Positions 28,547 to 37,503 of a stretch of DNA of 58,284 nt are shown piece after piece. Below the pieces are notes generated by a model. That model did not search any database. It worked only from the letters and a program-made list of their open reading frames with translations, and was not told where the DNA came from. The DNA is taken from positions 1-58,284 of the forward strand of contig JAWWBS010000006.1 in assembly GCA_033720895.1 (NCBI GenBank). The letters are read 5' to 3'. The DNA comes from Gammaproteobacteria bacterium. GTDB taxonomy: Bacteria > Pseudomonadota > Gammaproteobacteria > Natronospirales > JAJUFS01. The position numbers and the translations under genes are program-made. Position 1 is the first letter of the stretch, and every line of letters begins with the position of its first letter.

Positions 28547-29743
28547 ATGATCGAGGATGAAAAGCACACTTCGGGATTGATACTGACGGGTGGTGGTGCC
28601 CGCGCGGCCTACCAGGTCGGTGTACTCAAGGCGATGGCGTCCTGGGTCGAGAAGGACGCTCGCCTGCCGTTTCCCGTCATCACCGGGACTTCCGCCGGCT
28701 CCTTGAATACGCTGCTGCTGGCCAGTCGTGCCGCAAGCTTTCGCGATTCCGTATCACACCTGGAAGCTGTCTGGTCGAACCTGACCGTCAGCAAGATTTT
28801 CCGTAGCGACACGAGCACCATGCTGCGTACCACCGGTCGCTGGTTGCTGTGGTTGTTGCTCATGCGGCATCCCCGGTTTGCTCCACCGTCAATCCTCGAT
28901 AACCGGCCATTGCGCCAGCTGATGGAGCTGCACATGCGACTGCCGCGCATCCAGCAGGCCATCGATACCGGTATCCTGGATGCCGTGGGTGTCACGGCGG
29001 CCGGCTATACCTCGGCACGCTCGGTCACGTTCTTCCAGGGGCGACAGGGCCTGGTTTCCTGGTCACGAACCCGCCGTGACGGCGTGATGGCCGACATATC
29101 CCTCGATCACGTCATGGCATCGTCGGCATTGCCGATCATTTTCCCGGCTCAACGCATCGGCAACGAGTACTTCGGCGACGGCTCGATGCGCCAGGCCGCA
29201 CCGCTCAGCCCGGCCATTCATCTAGGCGCAACGCGCTTGCTGGTCATTGGCACGCGCAACGAGGATTACAATGCGGTGCGCAGCCAGTCGGTTGTCGGTT
29301 ATCCGACCTTCGGCGAGATCGGCGGCTACATTCTCGACTCGCTGTTCATGGATGCGCTGTACACCGATATCGAACGCCTTCGGCGCATCAACGAGCTGGT
29401 GAGGCAGATCGGCCGCAAGCCGCGTGGTTCGCTGCGGCCGCTGTCGGAAATCGATGTGGCGGTCATGGTGCCGAGCCAGGACATTCGCGACATAGCCGAA
29501 CGTCACATCCGTGACATCCCGCGCACCATGCGGGTGCTGCTGCGCCTGCTGGGTGCGACCGGACCGAAGGGAGCGCAGTTGCTCTCCTATCTTCTCTTCG
29601 ATGGCGACTACTGTCGCGAGCTGATAGAGCTGGGATACCGGGATGCGCATGAACGGCGCCATCTGCTGGAACCGTTCCTGCCCAACGTGCTGGCGGATGC
29701 GACAAAGGCTGAGGCTGCGACGCCCGAGCCTCAGGTAAGGTAA
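28547..29743 (+). CDS. Patatin-like phospholipase
   Basis: The 398-residue protein has the oxyanion loop LTGGGARAAYQVGVL (13-27) and the nucleophile elbow GTSAG with Ser49. The dyad Asp is at 211 in FGDGSM, where the usual DGA/G reads DGS. The family deacylates phospholipids. No signal peptide is present, so it acts inside or is exported by other means. The ATG at 28547 is used because upstream codons of the frame overlap the divergent ParA-like gene. The last 13 bases overlap the convergent mgtE end. Confidence 0.88.
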   Translation: MIEDEKHTSGLILTGGGARAAYQVGVLKAMASWVEKDARLPFPVITGTSAGSLNTLLLASRAASFRDSVSHLEAVWSNLTVSKIFRSDTSTMLRTTGRWLLWLLLMRHPRFAPPSILDNRPLRQLMELHMRLPRIQQAIDTGILDAVGVTAAGYTSARSVTFFQGRQGLVSWSRTRRDGVMADISLDHVMASSALPIIFPAQRIGNEYFGDGSMRQAAPLSPAIHLGATRLLVIGTRNEDYNAVRSQSVVGYPTFGEIGGYILDSLFMDALYTDIERLRRINELVRQIGRKPRGSLRPLSEIDVAVMVPSQDIRDIAERHIRDIPRTMRVLLRLLGATGPKGAQLLSYLLFDGDYCRELIELGYRDAHERRHLLEPFLPNVLADATKAEAATPEPQVR

Positions 29744-31089
29744 ATCGCCCCGAGCCCCAGGAAGGCCGTGAAGCCGATGACGTCGGTGATGGTGGTCAGT
29801 ACGACGCTGCCGGCCAGTGCCGGGTCGATACCCAGGCGCTTGAGCAGCAGGGGAATGCCGACACCGGCAAAGGCGGCGGTCAGCATGTTGATGATCAATG
29901 CTGCCGCGATGATGGCGCCCAGCGGCACCGAATTGAACCAGAGGGCGGCCACGCTGGCGACGACCAGCGCCCAGGCAAGGCCATTCAGGGCTGCCACGGA
30001 CAGTTCCTTGATCATCAGCAGCCGGGCGTTGGATTTCTCGACCTGGCCGAGTGCCAGGCCGCGGATGATGATGGTCAGTGTCTGGCTGCCGGCAATGCCA
30101 CCCATGCTGGCGACGACCGGCATCAACACGGCCAGTGCGACGACCTCGTTGATGGTGGCCTGGAACAGGCCGACCACCCACGACGCTAGGAATGCCGTAG
30201 CCAGGTTGATGCCCAGCCACACGGCGCGGCGGCGGGCGCTGCGGGCCACCGGCGCGAACATGTCGTCTTCCTCGTCCAGGCCGGCCATGACCATCAATGA
30301 ATGCTCCGCTTCGGAGCGGATGACGTCGACCACGTCGTCGATGGTGATACGACCCAGCAAGACGCCTTCTTCGTCGACCACGGGCGCGGACACCAGGTCG
30401 CGGTCCTCGAAGGTCTTGGCGACTTCGGTGGTCGGGGTTTCTGCAAGAATGCCCTTGACCTCCGTATCCATGACTTCGGCAACCGTCGTCTGGGGATCCG
30501 TGACCAGGGTCCGGGCAAGGCTCAGGGTGCCAAGCAGGCGACCATAGCGGTTCACCACGAACAGCCGGTCGGTGTCTTCGGGAATGCTTTCGTGCAGCCT
30601 CAGGTAGCGGGATACCACGTCAAGGGTGACGTCCGGGCGGATGGTCACCGTGTCGGTGTTCATCAGGCCGCCGGCGCTGTCCTCCGGGTAGGCCAGCACA
30701 TCGGTCAGCAGGCGACGGTTCTGCTCGTCCATCGAGCGCATCAGCTGCTGCGTGACCTGCTCCGGCAAGTCGGCAAACAGGTCGGCGAGATCGTCGATAT
30801 CGAGGTCTTCGGTTGCCGCAATCAGTTCCTCGGCATCCATGCCGCGAATCAGGCCGCCACGGACCTCGTCATTGACGTGCAGCAGGACCTCGCCATCGTC
30901 TTCGGCGTCGACCAGCTCCCAGACGATTTCACGTTCGGCGGGACGCAGCGATTCGAGCAGGTGGGCGATTTCGGCGGGGTGCAGGGAATGCATCATGCGC
31001 CGCACGCTGCGCAGCGTGCCGGACTCCAGCGCCTCGCGAATCAGCTCGAGGCGGCTGGCGGAGCTGACGCTGGATGCGGCTTCCGACAT
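29731..31089 (-). CDS. mgtE: MgtE magnesium transporter
   Basis: The 452-residue protein has an acidic MgtE N-domain (about 30-130) and two CBS domains (about 135-260, including ITIDDVVDVIR). Five transmembrane segments follow with PVVASMGGIAGSQTLTIIIRG and the C-terminal GLGAIYLT. It is a Mg2+ channel gated by intracellular Mg2+. It lies after rapZ on the minus strand, 135 bases away. An AGGGGA site precedes the ATG. Confidence 0.94.
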   Translation of the reverse strand: MSEAASSVSSASRLELIREALESGTLRSVRRMMHSLHPAEIAHLLESLRPAEREIVWELVDAEDDGEVLLHVNDEVRGGLIRGMDAEELIAATEDLDIDDLADLFADLPEQVTQQLMRSMDEQNRRLLTDVLAYPEDSAGGLMNTDTVTIRPDVTLDVVSRYLRLHESIPEDTDRLFVVNRYGRLLGTLSLARTLVTDPQTTVAEVMDTEVKGILAETPTTEVAKTFEDRDLVSAPVVDEEGVLLGRITIDDVVDVIRSEAEHSLMVMAGLDEEDDMFAPVARSARRRAVWLGINLATAFLASWVVGLFQATINEVVALAVLMPVVASMGGIAGSQTLTIIIRGLALGQVEKSNARLLMIKELSVAALNGLAWALVVASVAALWFNSVPLGAIIAAALIINMLTAAFAGVGIPLLLKRLGIDPALAGSVVLTTITDVIGFTAFLGLGAIYLT

Positions 31090-31224
31090 GCAAGAGTCCC
31101 CTGTTTGCGTGGTGTCCTGACTAGCTATCCCGATACCGACTGGCAGCGAGACCGTGCTTGCAACTGCCGCGAGTTTAGCGGCTGCCCCGGTTCGAGTCCA
31201 TCGCGTCCAGGGTACGGGAAGGCG

Positions 31225-32148
31225 TCAGTTGTTGTTCGACAGCAGTGACAGCTGTTCGCCATAAAGCACTTCGGACAGGGTGGAATGGCGCACGGTGGTG
31301 TTCGGGTAATGAGGCGCAAAGTGCCGACCAAGCTGATCGGCGATGAACACCGAACGGTGCCTGCCGCCTGTGCAACCGATGGCGATGGTGAGGTAGTCAC
31401 GATCGGCTTTCTCGAAACCCGGCAGCCAATGTTCGAGAAAACGAATGATGTCTTCCAGCATGTCGCGGACAGGTTTCTGCTCCAGCAAATAGCTGGTGAT
31501 CTCCGGATCCCGGCCGCTGAGCGGTCGAAGTTCCTCGATCCAGTAGGGGTTCGGCAGCACGCGGACATCGAATACGAAATCGGCATCGCGCGGCGCTCCG
31601 TGCTTGAAGCCGAAGGAGTGGAACAGCAATGAAAGTTTCTGCTGACTCCCTTCCTGCAACCGGGCTTTCAGCAGCTGGCGCAGTTCGTGGACGTTCATGC
31701 CGGTGGTATCGATCATCAGGTCAGCATGATCGGCAATCGGGTCGAGCAGTTCTCGCTCAGCTTCGATGGCCTTCTCGATGCCGAGGCTGTCACCGGAGCG
31801 GGCACGGCCCAGCGGATGCATGCGGCGCGTTTCGTTGTAACGGCGAATCAGGTGATCGGTATCGGTGGTCAGGTAGATGATGCGGCAATCGATGTTTTCG
31901 TCACGCAAGTTGTTGACCAGCTCCGGGATGTCACGCATCTCGCTGGCGCCGGCGCGGACGTCGATGCCGATGGCGATCCGGCGTGACGGACCACCACTGC
32001 CCAGCAATTCTTCCTCGGCATAGGTCTTCAGCAGGCGCACCGGCAGGTTGTCGATGCAGGTGAAGCCCTGATCTTCGAAGGTATTCAGGGCTACCGATTT
32101 GCCCGAGCCACTGAGGCCGCTGACCAGGAAAAGTTGCATCGTCGACAT
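31225..32148 (-). CDS. rapZ: RapZ, RNase adapter/nucleotide-binding protein
   Basis: The 307-residue protein has the Walker A motif VSGLSGSGKSVALN near the N-terminus, CIDNLPVRLL, and the C-terminal GCTGGRHRSVFIADQLG. In enterobacteria RapZ delivers the GlmZ RNA to RNase E to control glucosamine-6-phosphate synthase and senses the sugar. The start at 32148 is chosen; 32139 would also work. In E. coli ptsN lies between hpf and rapZ, and npr follows rapZ; neither is here. Confidence 0.93.
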   Translation of the reverse strand: MSTMQLFLVSGLSGSGKSVALNTFEDQGFTCIDNLPVRLLKTYAEEELLGSGGPSRRIAIGIDVRAGASEMRDIPELVNNLRDENIDCRIIYLTTDTDHLIRRYNETRRMHPLGRARSGDSLGIEKAIEAERELLDPIADHADLMIDTTGMNVHELRQLLKARLQEGSQQKLSLLFHSFGFKHGAPRDADFVFDVRVLPNPYWIEELRPLSGRDPEITSYLLEQKPVRDMLEDIIRFLEHWLPGFEKADRDYLTIAIGCTGGRHRSVFIADQLGRHFAPHYPNTTVRHSTLSEVLYGEQLSLLSNNN

Positions 32149-32218
32149 TCCATGTTTTCGATGTTCATTGTGGCCGCTTTTCCAGCCAAACGAAAGACGG
32201 GTCCGGCGCGCGGAGGGC

Positions 32219-32243
32219 AAAAAAAGGCGGCCATTGGCCGCCT
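32219..32243 (-). terminator. Rho-independent terminator of the rpoN-hpf run
   Basis: GGCGGCC-ATT-GGCCGCC forms a seven-pair stem followed on the minus strand by seven Ts. It lies 24 bases after the hpf stop and ahead of rapZ, which therefore needs its own promoter or read-through. Confidence 0.9.
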
Positions 32244-32266
32244 CGTGACAAGGTACGGGTCGTACG

Positions 32267-32587
32267 TCACATTTGTGCGTACTTGTGGGCTTCCTTCTGG
32301 TGGTGGTCCTTGAATTTTTCTTTCTGCTTGACCACCTGGCGGTCCATCTTGTCGATCAGGCCGTCAATGGATGCGTACATGTCGTCCTGGATGCACTCCG
32401 CATAGAGATGATGGCCCTTGAGATGCAGGCTGGCCTCGGCCTTGTGCTGCTGTTTTTCCACCGTAAGGATGACGTGGACATCAACGATGTGATCGAAATG
32501 TCGCTCCAGTTTTTCCAGCTTGGTATCCACATAAGATCGGAGGGCGTCCGTGACGTCGACATGATGACCGGTGATATTCACTTGCAT
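32267..32587 (-). CDS. hpf: Hibernation promoting factor, short form
   Basis: The 106-residue protein matches the short HPF/YfiA fold: MQVNITGHHVDVTDALRSYV, then LEKLERHFDHIVDVHVIL and the basic C-terminal segment with MDRQVVKQKEKFKDH. It binds the 30S subunit to promote ribosome dimerisation in slow growth. It lies ten bases after rpoN, on the same strand, the standard arrangement in gammaproteobacteria. Confidence 0.95.
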   Translation of the reverse strand: MQVNITGHHVDVTDALRSYVDTKLEKLERHFDHIVDVHVILTVEKQQHKAEASLHLKGHHLYAECIQDDMYASIDGLIDKMDRQVVKQKEKFKDHHQKEAHKYAQM

Positions 32588-32597
32588 GGTCCACTCC

Positions 32598-34037
32598 TTA
32601 CCTGGTTACAGGTTGATTGCGGGTGCCTGTATCGACACTCTTCCTCAGATATGAAGCCGGGATGCGCATGGCTTCCCGGTACTTGGTGACGGTTCTTCGC
32701 GCCACCTCGATGCCCCGTTCCGTCAGCTCGTCGGCAATGCGGCGATCACTCATCGGTCGGGACGGATTCTCGTTCTGGATCATGTTGCGGATGACCGCGC
32801 GCACGGCCACCGGCGACGTTTCCGCTCCATCCTTGTTCTGTAATGGTTGCGAAAACAGGAATTTCAACGGGATGGTGCCGCGAGGCGTGTGCAGGTACTT
32901 GTTGGCGGTGACCCGGGAAACGGTCGACTCGTGCACCTCGGCTTGCTCGGCAACGTCCTTCAGCAGCAAGGGGCGCATGGCTTCATCGCCATTGTCGAAA
33001 TAGTCCTGCTGGGCATCGACCGCGAGCGCAGCCACCCGGGAAAGCGTGTCATTGCGGACCGACAGGCTGCGTATCAGCCAGCGGGCCTCCTGCAATTGCG
33101 CCTGCATCTCCGGGCTCTTGTCCGAGGCCTGTCGCATAAGGCGGACATACTGGGTATTGAGACGGACACGCGGCAGGATTCGGACATTCAGCTCGACCTG
33201 CCAGCGACCCTTGTTGCGAATCAGCAACAGGTCGGGAATCACGTAGTCGTTGCGTTGTTCGCCGATGGCATCACCCGGTTTCGGGTCCAGCTCGCGAATC
33301 ATGGCGAGGGCTTCTTCAACCATGTCGAGGTCACTGCCGCAGGCGGCTGCCAGTGCGGCCGTCGATTGCCGGGCCATCTGTTCAAGATGCCGCTCGACAA
33401 TGCGCATGGCCAGTTCACGCCCTGGTCCCGGCGATTTCAGGCGGAGCTGGGCGAGCAGGCATTCCGACAGGTTGCGGGCTCCGACGCCCGGGGGGTCGAG
33501 CAGCTGGATCCGGGCCAGCACTTCTTCTGCCAGCTCGACGGGCTGGTTCTCTGCAGCTGCAAGCTCGTCGAGGGGTTCGCGCAGGTAGCCGTCGTCCTCG
33601 AGACTCTCGATGATGGCTGCGGCCAGTTGTGCTTCGGCGTCCGGCAGGCGAGCAAAGCGAATCTGCTGCGCAAGGTGGTCTTTCAGGTCAGGTGCGGCAT
33701 CCGCATAGTTCTCGAGGGTATTGAAGTCGCCACCGGAAAACTGCCCGCCGTCATGATCCGGCCACTCGTCGCCCAGGCCCCCGTCGGGCAGTTCCCACTC
33801 GCCATCGGATGCGCCGTCATCGGCAGGGTCGGGGACATGCTCGGCGAGCTCGATATCGGCTTCGGAATTGGGGCCGAGGGGTTCGGCATCGACCTCGAGC
33901 ATCACGTTGGCCTCGAGTGTCTGGCGTATTTCCTGCTGGAGTTCGAGTGCGGACAGCTGCAATAGGCCGATCGCCTGCCGCAACTGCGGCGTCATGGCGA
34001 GCTGCTGGCCGAGCCGCAGCTGAAGCGACGCTCTCAT
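32598..34037 (-). CDS. rpoN: RNA polymerase sigma-54 factor
   Basis: The 479-residue protein has the Gln- and Leu-rich region I (RLGQQLAMTPQLRQAIGLLQ), an acidic region II (about 60-110), and the C-terminal RpoN box ARRTVTKYREAMRIP. It directs polymerase to -24/-12 promoters and needs enhancer ATPases. The start at 34037 gives the family N-terminus. It follows lptB by 84 bases on the same strand. The PTS-Ntr genes usually downstream are absent from this cluster. Confidence 0.97.
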   Translation of the reverse strand: MRASLQLRLGQQLAMTPQLRQAIGLLQLSALELQQEIRQTLEANVMLEVDAEPLGPNSEADIELAEHVPDPADDGASDGEWELPDGGLGDEWPDHDGGQFSGGDFNTLENYADAAPDLKDHLAQQIRFARLPDAEAQLAAAIIESLEDDGYLREPLDELAAAENQPVELAEEVLARIQLLDPPGVGARNLSECLLAQLRLKSPGPGRELAMRIVERHLEQMARQSTAALAAACGSDLDMVEEALAMIRELDPKPGDAIGEQRNDYVIPDLLLIRNKGRWQVELNVRILPRVRLNTQYVRLMRQASDKSPEMQAQLQEARWLIRSLSVRNDTLSRVAALAVDAQQDYFDNGDEAMRPLLLKDVAEQAEVHESTVSRVTANKYLHTPRGTIPLKFLFSQPLQNKDGAETSPVAVRAVIRNMIQNENPSRPMSDRRIADELTERGIEVARRTVTKYREAMRIPASYLRKSVDTGTRNQPVTR

Positions 34038-34121
34038 CGGATACTGCACTCCTCGCTTGCGATCCCGACCGAATCGCTGGCCGGGCAGGAGAAGGCTCGT
34101 GCTGCCCTCTCTCACTGTTAG

Positions 34122-34859
34122 TTATAGCCGAAAATCGTCGCCGAGGTAAACTTTCCTAACCTGTTGATTTTCAAGTATTTGTGAAGAATTACCCTCGGCT
34201 ATGACCTGGCCTTCGCTGATTATGTAGGCCCGCTCGCAGATTCCCAGGGTTTCGCGCACATTGTGGTCGGTAATCAGGACGCCGATACCGCGTTCTTTCA
34301 AGTGGGTGACGATGCGCTGGATATCGATGACCGAGATCGGGTCGACACCGGCGAACGGTTCATCCAGCAGCACAAAGCGGGGATCGGCGGCCAGCGCGCG
34401 GGCAATTTCCACCCGCCGGCGTTCGCCGCCGGACAGGGCGATGCCTGCCGACTGGCGGATATGGCCAATATTGAGCTCCTCCAGCAGGGTCTCCAGCTTG
34501 TCCCGGCGCTGGGTCTTGTCGAGGTCCCGCCGGGTTTCGAGAATGGCCATGATGTTGGCTTCCACACTCAGCTTGCGGAAGACGCTGGCCTCCTGGGGCA
34601 GGTAGCCGACGCCGGCCTGGGCACGCGAATGCACCGGTTGTCCGGAGATGTCGGTGCCATCCAGCAATACACTGCCGCCATCGCGTGGCACCAGGCCGAC
34701 GATCATGTAGAAGGAGGTGGTCTTGCCAGCCCCGTTGGGGCCGAGCAGGCCGACGATCTCGCCGGCATTGACGGTCAGCGACACGCCATTGACCACGGTG
34801 CGCTCCTTGTAGCGCTTCACCAGGTCGCGGGCTTCGAGCTTGTTGCCGGCTACGGTCAT
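34122..34859 (-). CDS. lptB: LptB, LPS export ABC ATPase
   Basis: The 245-residue ATPase has Walker [17 protein letters not shown], signature [16 protein letters not shown], Walker [13 protein letters not shown] and the H-loop TDHNVRET. It powers LPS extraction by LptFG and transfer along LptC-LptA-LptD. Its ATG overlaps the lptA stop by four bases, so lptC-lptA-lptB are translated as a unit. Confidence 0.97.
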   Translation of the reverse strand: MTVAGNKLEARDLVKRYKERTVVNGVSLTVNAGEIVGLLGPNGAGKTTSFYMIVGLVPRDGGSVLLDGTDISGQPVHSRAQAGVGYLPQEASVFRKLSVEANIMAILETRRDLDKTQRRDKLETLLEELNIGHIRQSAGIALSGGERRRVEIARALAADPRFVLLDEPFAGVDPISVIDIQRIVTHLKERGIGVLITDHNVRETLGICERAYIISEGQVIAEGNSSQILENQQVRKVYLGDDFRL

Positions 34860-35407
34860 GGTTGTTCCTTGTCTGCCGACGCTGCTTGCGGCTTGTCGGC
34901 GGCCTTCTTCCGTGGTGTCAGGATGAACCGCACCCGTTCCGGTGTTTCCTTGTTGGATTGGGCCAGTACCGTGCGTGTATCGAGGTCGTAGCGAATGGTT
35001 TCGCCTTCGAAACGGTCACTCCCCTGGGTCAGCCAGGCCTTGCCGGTCAGCGTGACGACGTCGTTGGCCGCATCGTACTCGAGACGCCTTGCCTCGCCGG
35101 CCACCGGGGGCTTGCCGGTAGGTGCCTGGCTGAAGCGGACCGGGCTGCCGACCAGGGTTGCGGCTTCGACTTCCCCTTCGCTGGTTGCAAGGCGAATTTC
35201 GTCAGCACGAATGTCCAGCGTGCCGCGCTGGATTCGCGCGTTGCCGACGAACTTCGACACACCATTCGCAATGTCGGCTTCGAAGCCGTCGGCGGTGACC
35301 AGCAGCTCGTCGGCGCCAGCCGCAACAACCTGGTCGCCAGCAAACCCTTCGAGCGGGCTGGCGGCCAGGATCAGCAGGAGCAGGAGAACAGGACTATTTC
35401 TTGGCAT
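34856..35407 (-). CDS. lptA: LptA, periplasmic LPS transport protein
   Basis: The 183-residue protein has a signal peptide ([18 protein letters not shown]) and the OstA-like beta-jellyroll repeat pattern with [20 protein letters not shown] and [18 protein letters not shown]. The Lys- and Pro-rich tail is probably disordered. It bridges LptC at the inner membrane to LptD in the outer membrane. The start lies in the end of lptC, a 14-base overlap. Confidence 0.93.
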   Translation of the reverse strand: MPRNSPVLLLLLILAASPLEGFAGDQVVAAGADELLVTADGFEADIANGVSKFVGNARIQRGTLDIRADEIRLATSEGEVEAATLVGSPVRFSQAPTGKPPVAGEARRLEYDAANDVVTLTGKAWLTQGSDRFEGETIRYDLDTRTVLAQSNKETPERVRFILTPRKKAADKPQAASADKEQP

Positions 35408-35945
35408 AACGTGCTACTACCTCGCGTTCGATGGCGATGTATTGTCTTTGCATGTCCACCAGCAGGCCTTCTCCGCGAATGCTGCTTTCTCCCTGGCGAA
35501 TCAGCACGGCTTCGTCGGATCGGGCGACTTCCTTGCCCGGGTCGAAAACAATGTGGCTGGTTTCAAGGGTCAGCTTCTGGTCGTTGCCCGCCTTGCTGAG
35601 TTCGACATCGCCACGGGCTTCCAGGATCTCGGTTTCACTGTCCAGTCTGCCGCTTGGCGCGCTCAGTTCCCAGCGTGCCTCATCGAGCTCGGCGACACTA
35701 TGGAGGTCTGCGAGATAAATGTATGGATCGTCGGGAAAATGCTCGGCCCGGCGCGCTCGCAGGAAGCTGCCCGGCAGGCCGTCGGCGTCATGGCTGGTGA
35801 TCAGCAGGTCGGTAAAGTAGCTGTCCGGTTGTCGTGCCTGTTCATCACTGTCGGGCTGGTTGCCAGCCTGCTGGCTCAGCCACCAGTAACTGCCAATGGC
35901 AGCAGCCAGCAGCACGGTGAAGGCAAGTCCGCGGGTGTCGATCAT
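35394..35945 (-). CDS. lptC: LptC, LPS export anchor protein
   Basis: The 183-residue protein has one N-terminal membrane anchor (LAFTVLLAAAIGSYWWLSQQ) and a periplasmic OstA-like domain with LITSHDADGLPGSFLRARRA. It receives LPS from LptB2FG and hands it to LptA. It overlaps kdsC by four bases upstream and lptA by 14 downstream. Confidence 0.9.
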   Translation of the reverse strand: MIDTRGLAFTVLLAAAIGSYWWLSQQAGNQPDSDEQARQPDSYFTDLLITSHDADGLPGSFLRARRAEHFPDDPYIYLADLHSVAELDEARWELSAPSGRLDSETEILEARGDVELSKAGNDQKLTLETSHIVFDPGKEVARSDEAVLIRQGESSIRGEGLLVDMQRQYIAIEREVVARYAKK

Positions 35946-36448
35946 GCCGAATCGAGACGGGCAGCAAGCAGGAGGTCCGTGAATTCACGGACGGCACCGT
36001 CACCACCATCCTTGCCGGAACGCCAGACACACTTGCGAATGACTGCCTGATCGGCATTTCTCACGGTTGCCGGCAGTGCCACCATCTCCAGTGCGGAGAT
36101 GTCCGGCAGGTCATCACCCATGTAGGCAGTTTCCGAGGCGGGAATCCCCAGTTCGTCCAGCAACTCCTGGAGCGCCGACCCCTTGTCTTCGCGATTGCGA
36201 ATGATGTGCCGGATGCCGAGCTCTTCCATGCGGGTGTTGACGATCGGCGAGTTGCGACCGGTGATGATGCCGACTTTGACCCCGGCGGCCATCAACGCCT
36301 TGATGCCGTAGCCATCGCGAACATGGAATACCTTCATGCTCTCGCCGTCGGCGGTGTAGTAGAGATGTCCGGAGGTGAACACGCCGTCGACGTCGAACAC
36401 GGCGAGGCGAATCCGGGCAGCTATGTCGTGCAGCTTGCGAATGTCCAT
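35942..36448 (-). CDS. kdsC: KDO-8-phosphate phosphatase
   Basis: The 168-residue HAD-family enzyme has motif I LAVFDVDGVFTSG (about 15-27), motif II IITGRNSPIV and motif IV YMGDDLPDISAL. It removes phosphate from KDO-8-P in LPS core synthesis. It lies 14 bases after kdsD and overlaps lptC by four bases. Confidence 0.94.
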   Translation of the reverse strand: MDIRKLHDIAARIRLAVFDVDGVFTSGHLYYTADGESMKVFHVRDGYGIKALMAAGVKVGIITGRNSPIVNTRMEELGIRHIIRNREDKGSALQELLDELGIPASETAYMGDDLPDISALEMVALPATVRNADQAVIRKCVWRSGKDGGDGAVREFTDLLLAARLDSA

Positions 36449-36462
36449 TGCAGTTCCCGGTT

Positions 36463-37446
36463 TCAGACGATGCCTGCGCGGAGCAGGTCGTGCATGTTGA
36501 GTGCGCCGACCAGGCGGCCATCGTGGTCCACGACCAGCAGGCCGTTGATCTTGCTGTCTTCCATGATCTTCAGCGCTTCACCGGCGAGTATGCCCGGGGC
36601 TACCTGCTTGCCGCCTGGCGTCATGACATCGCGCACCTTGGTGGCGTGCACATCGAGCTTCCTGTCGAGGGTCCGGCGCAGGTCACCGTCGGTATAGACA
36701 CCGATGACGTTGCTGTCGTCATCGAGGATGGCTGTCATGCCCAGGCCCTTGGCTGACATTTCCACCAGCGCTTCGCTCAGCAGTACGTCACCATTGACTC
36801 GCGGTACGGCATCACCGCTGTGCATGAGGTCTGAGACATGCAGCAGCAGGCGACGTCCCAGCGACCCGCCGGGATGCGAACGGGCAAAATCTTCCGCGGT
36901 GAAACCACGCGCTTCGAGCAGCGCGACCGCCAGGGCGTCGCCCATGGCAAGTGCGGCCGTGGTGCTGGCAGTCGGTGCCAGGTTCAGCGGGCAGGCTTCC
37001 TTGTCCACGCTGACATCAAGGTTCACGGTCGCCGTGGTTGCCAGTGTCGACGCGGGGTTGCCAGCCATGCCGATCAGCGGCACGCCGAGCCGCTTGATCA
37101 GCGGGAGGATCGTCAGGATCTCGCCGGTTTCTCCGGAATTGGAGATCGCAATGACAACATCGCCACCGGTAATCATGCCGAGATCGCCATGTGATGCCTC
37201 GCCCGGGTGCACGAAAAATGCCGGGCTGCCCGTGCTCGCCAGCGTGGCGGCGATCTTCGATCCGATATGGCCGGACTTGCCCATGCCGACCACGACGATG
37301 CGGCCCGTGCAGGCCAGGCAGATTTCGCAGGCCGTTTCGAAATCCTTGCCGAGGCGATCGGACAGTGCCGTCAGCGCGTCGCGCTCGACGTTGATGACGG
37401 CCTGTGCGTTTGCCACGAAATCGGGCGGCGATTTGCGATCAGTCAT
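36463..37446 (-). CDS. kdsD: Arabinose-5-phosphate isomerase
   Basis: The 327-residue protein has a SIS domain with VVGMGKSGHIGSKIAATLAS and GDVVIAISNSGETGEI, then two CBS repeats (about 205-325) including GVYTDGDLRRTL. It makes arabinose-5-phosphate, the first step of KDO synthesis. It lies between the Ca/Na exchanger gene and kdsC, matching the E. coli order. Confidence 0.95.
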   Translation of the reverse strand: MTDRKSPPDFVANAQAVINVERDALTALSDRLGKDFETACEICLACTGRIVVVGMGKSGHIGSKIAATLASTGSPAFFVHPGEASHGDLGMITGGDVVIAISNSGETGEILTILPLIKRLGVPLIGMAGNPASTLATTATVNLDVSVDKEACPLNLAPTASTTAALAMGDALAVALLEARGFTAEDFARSHPGGSLGRRLLLHVSDLMHSGDAVPRVNGDVLLSEALVEMSAKGLGMTAILDDDSNVIGVYTDGDLRRTLDRKLDVHATKVRDVMTPGGKQVAPGILAGEALKIMEDSKINGLLVVDHDGRLVGALNMHDLLRAGIV

Positions 37447-37503
37447 GGTGCCCCTCTTGTTGTTCTTCCTGGTGCCCTGGTCCAGGGCGGCACGCCAGGT
37501 TTG

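Noticed and set aside
31175-31210. GGTTCGAGTCC resembling a tRNA T-arm
   Set aside because: The flanking bases do not form the T-stem beyond two pairs and no acceptor, D or anticodon arm fits nearby.
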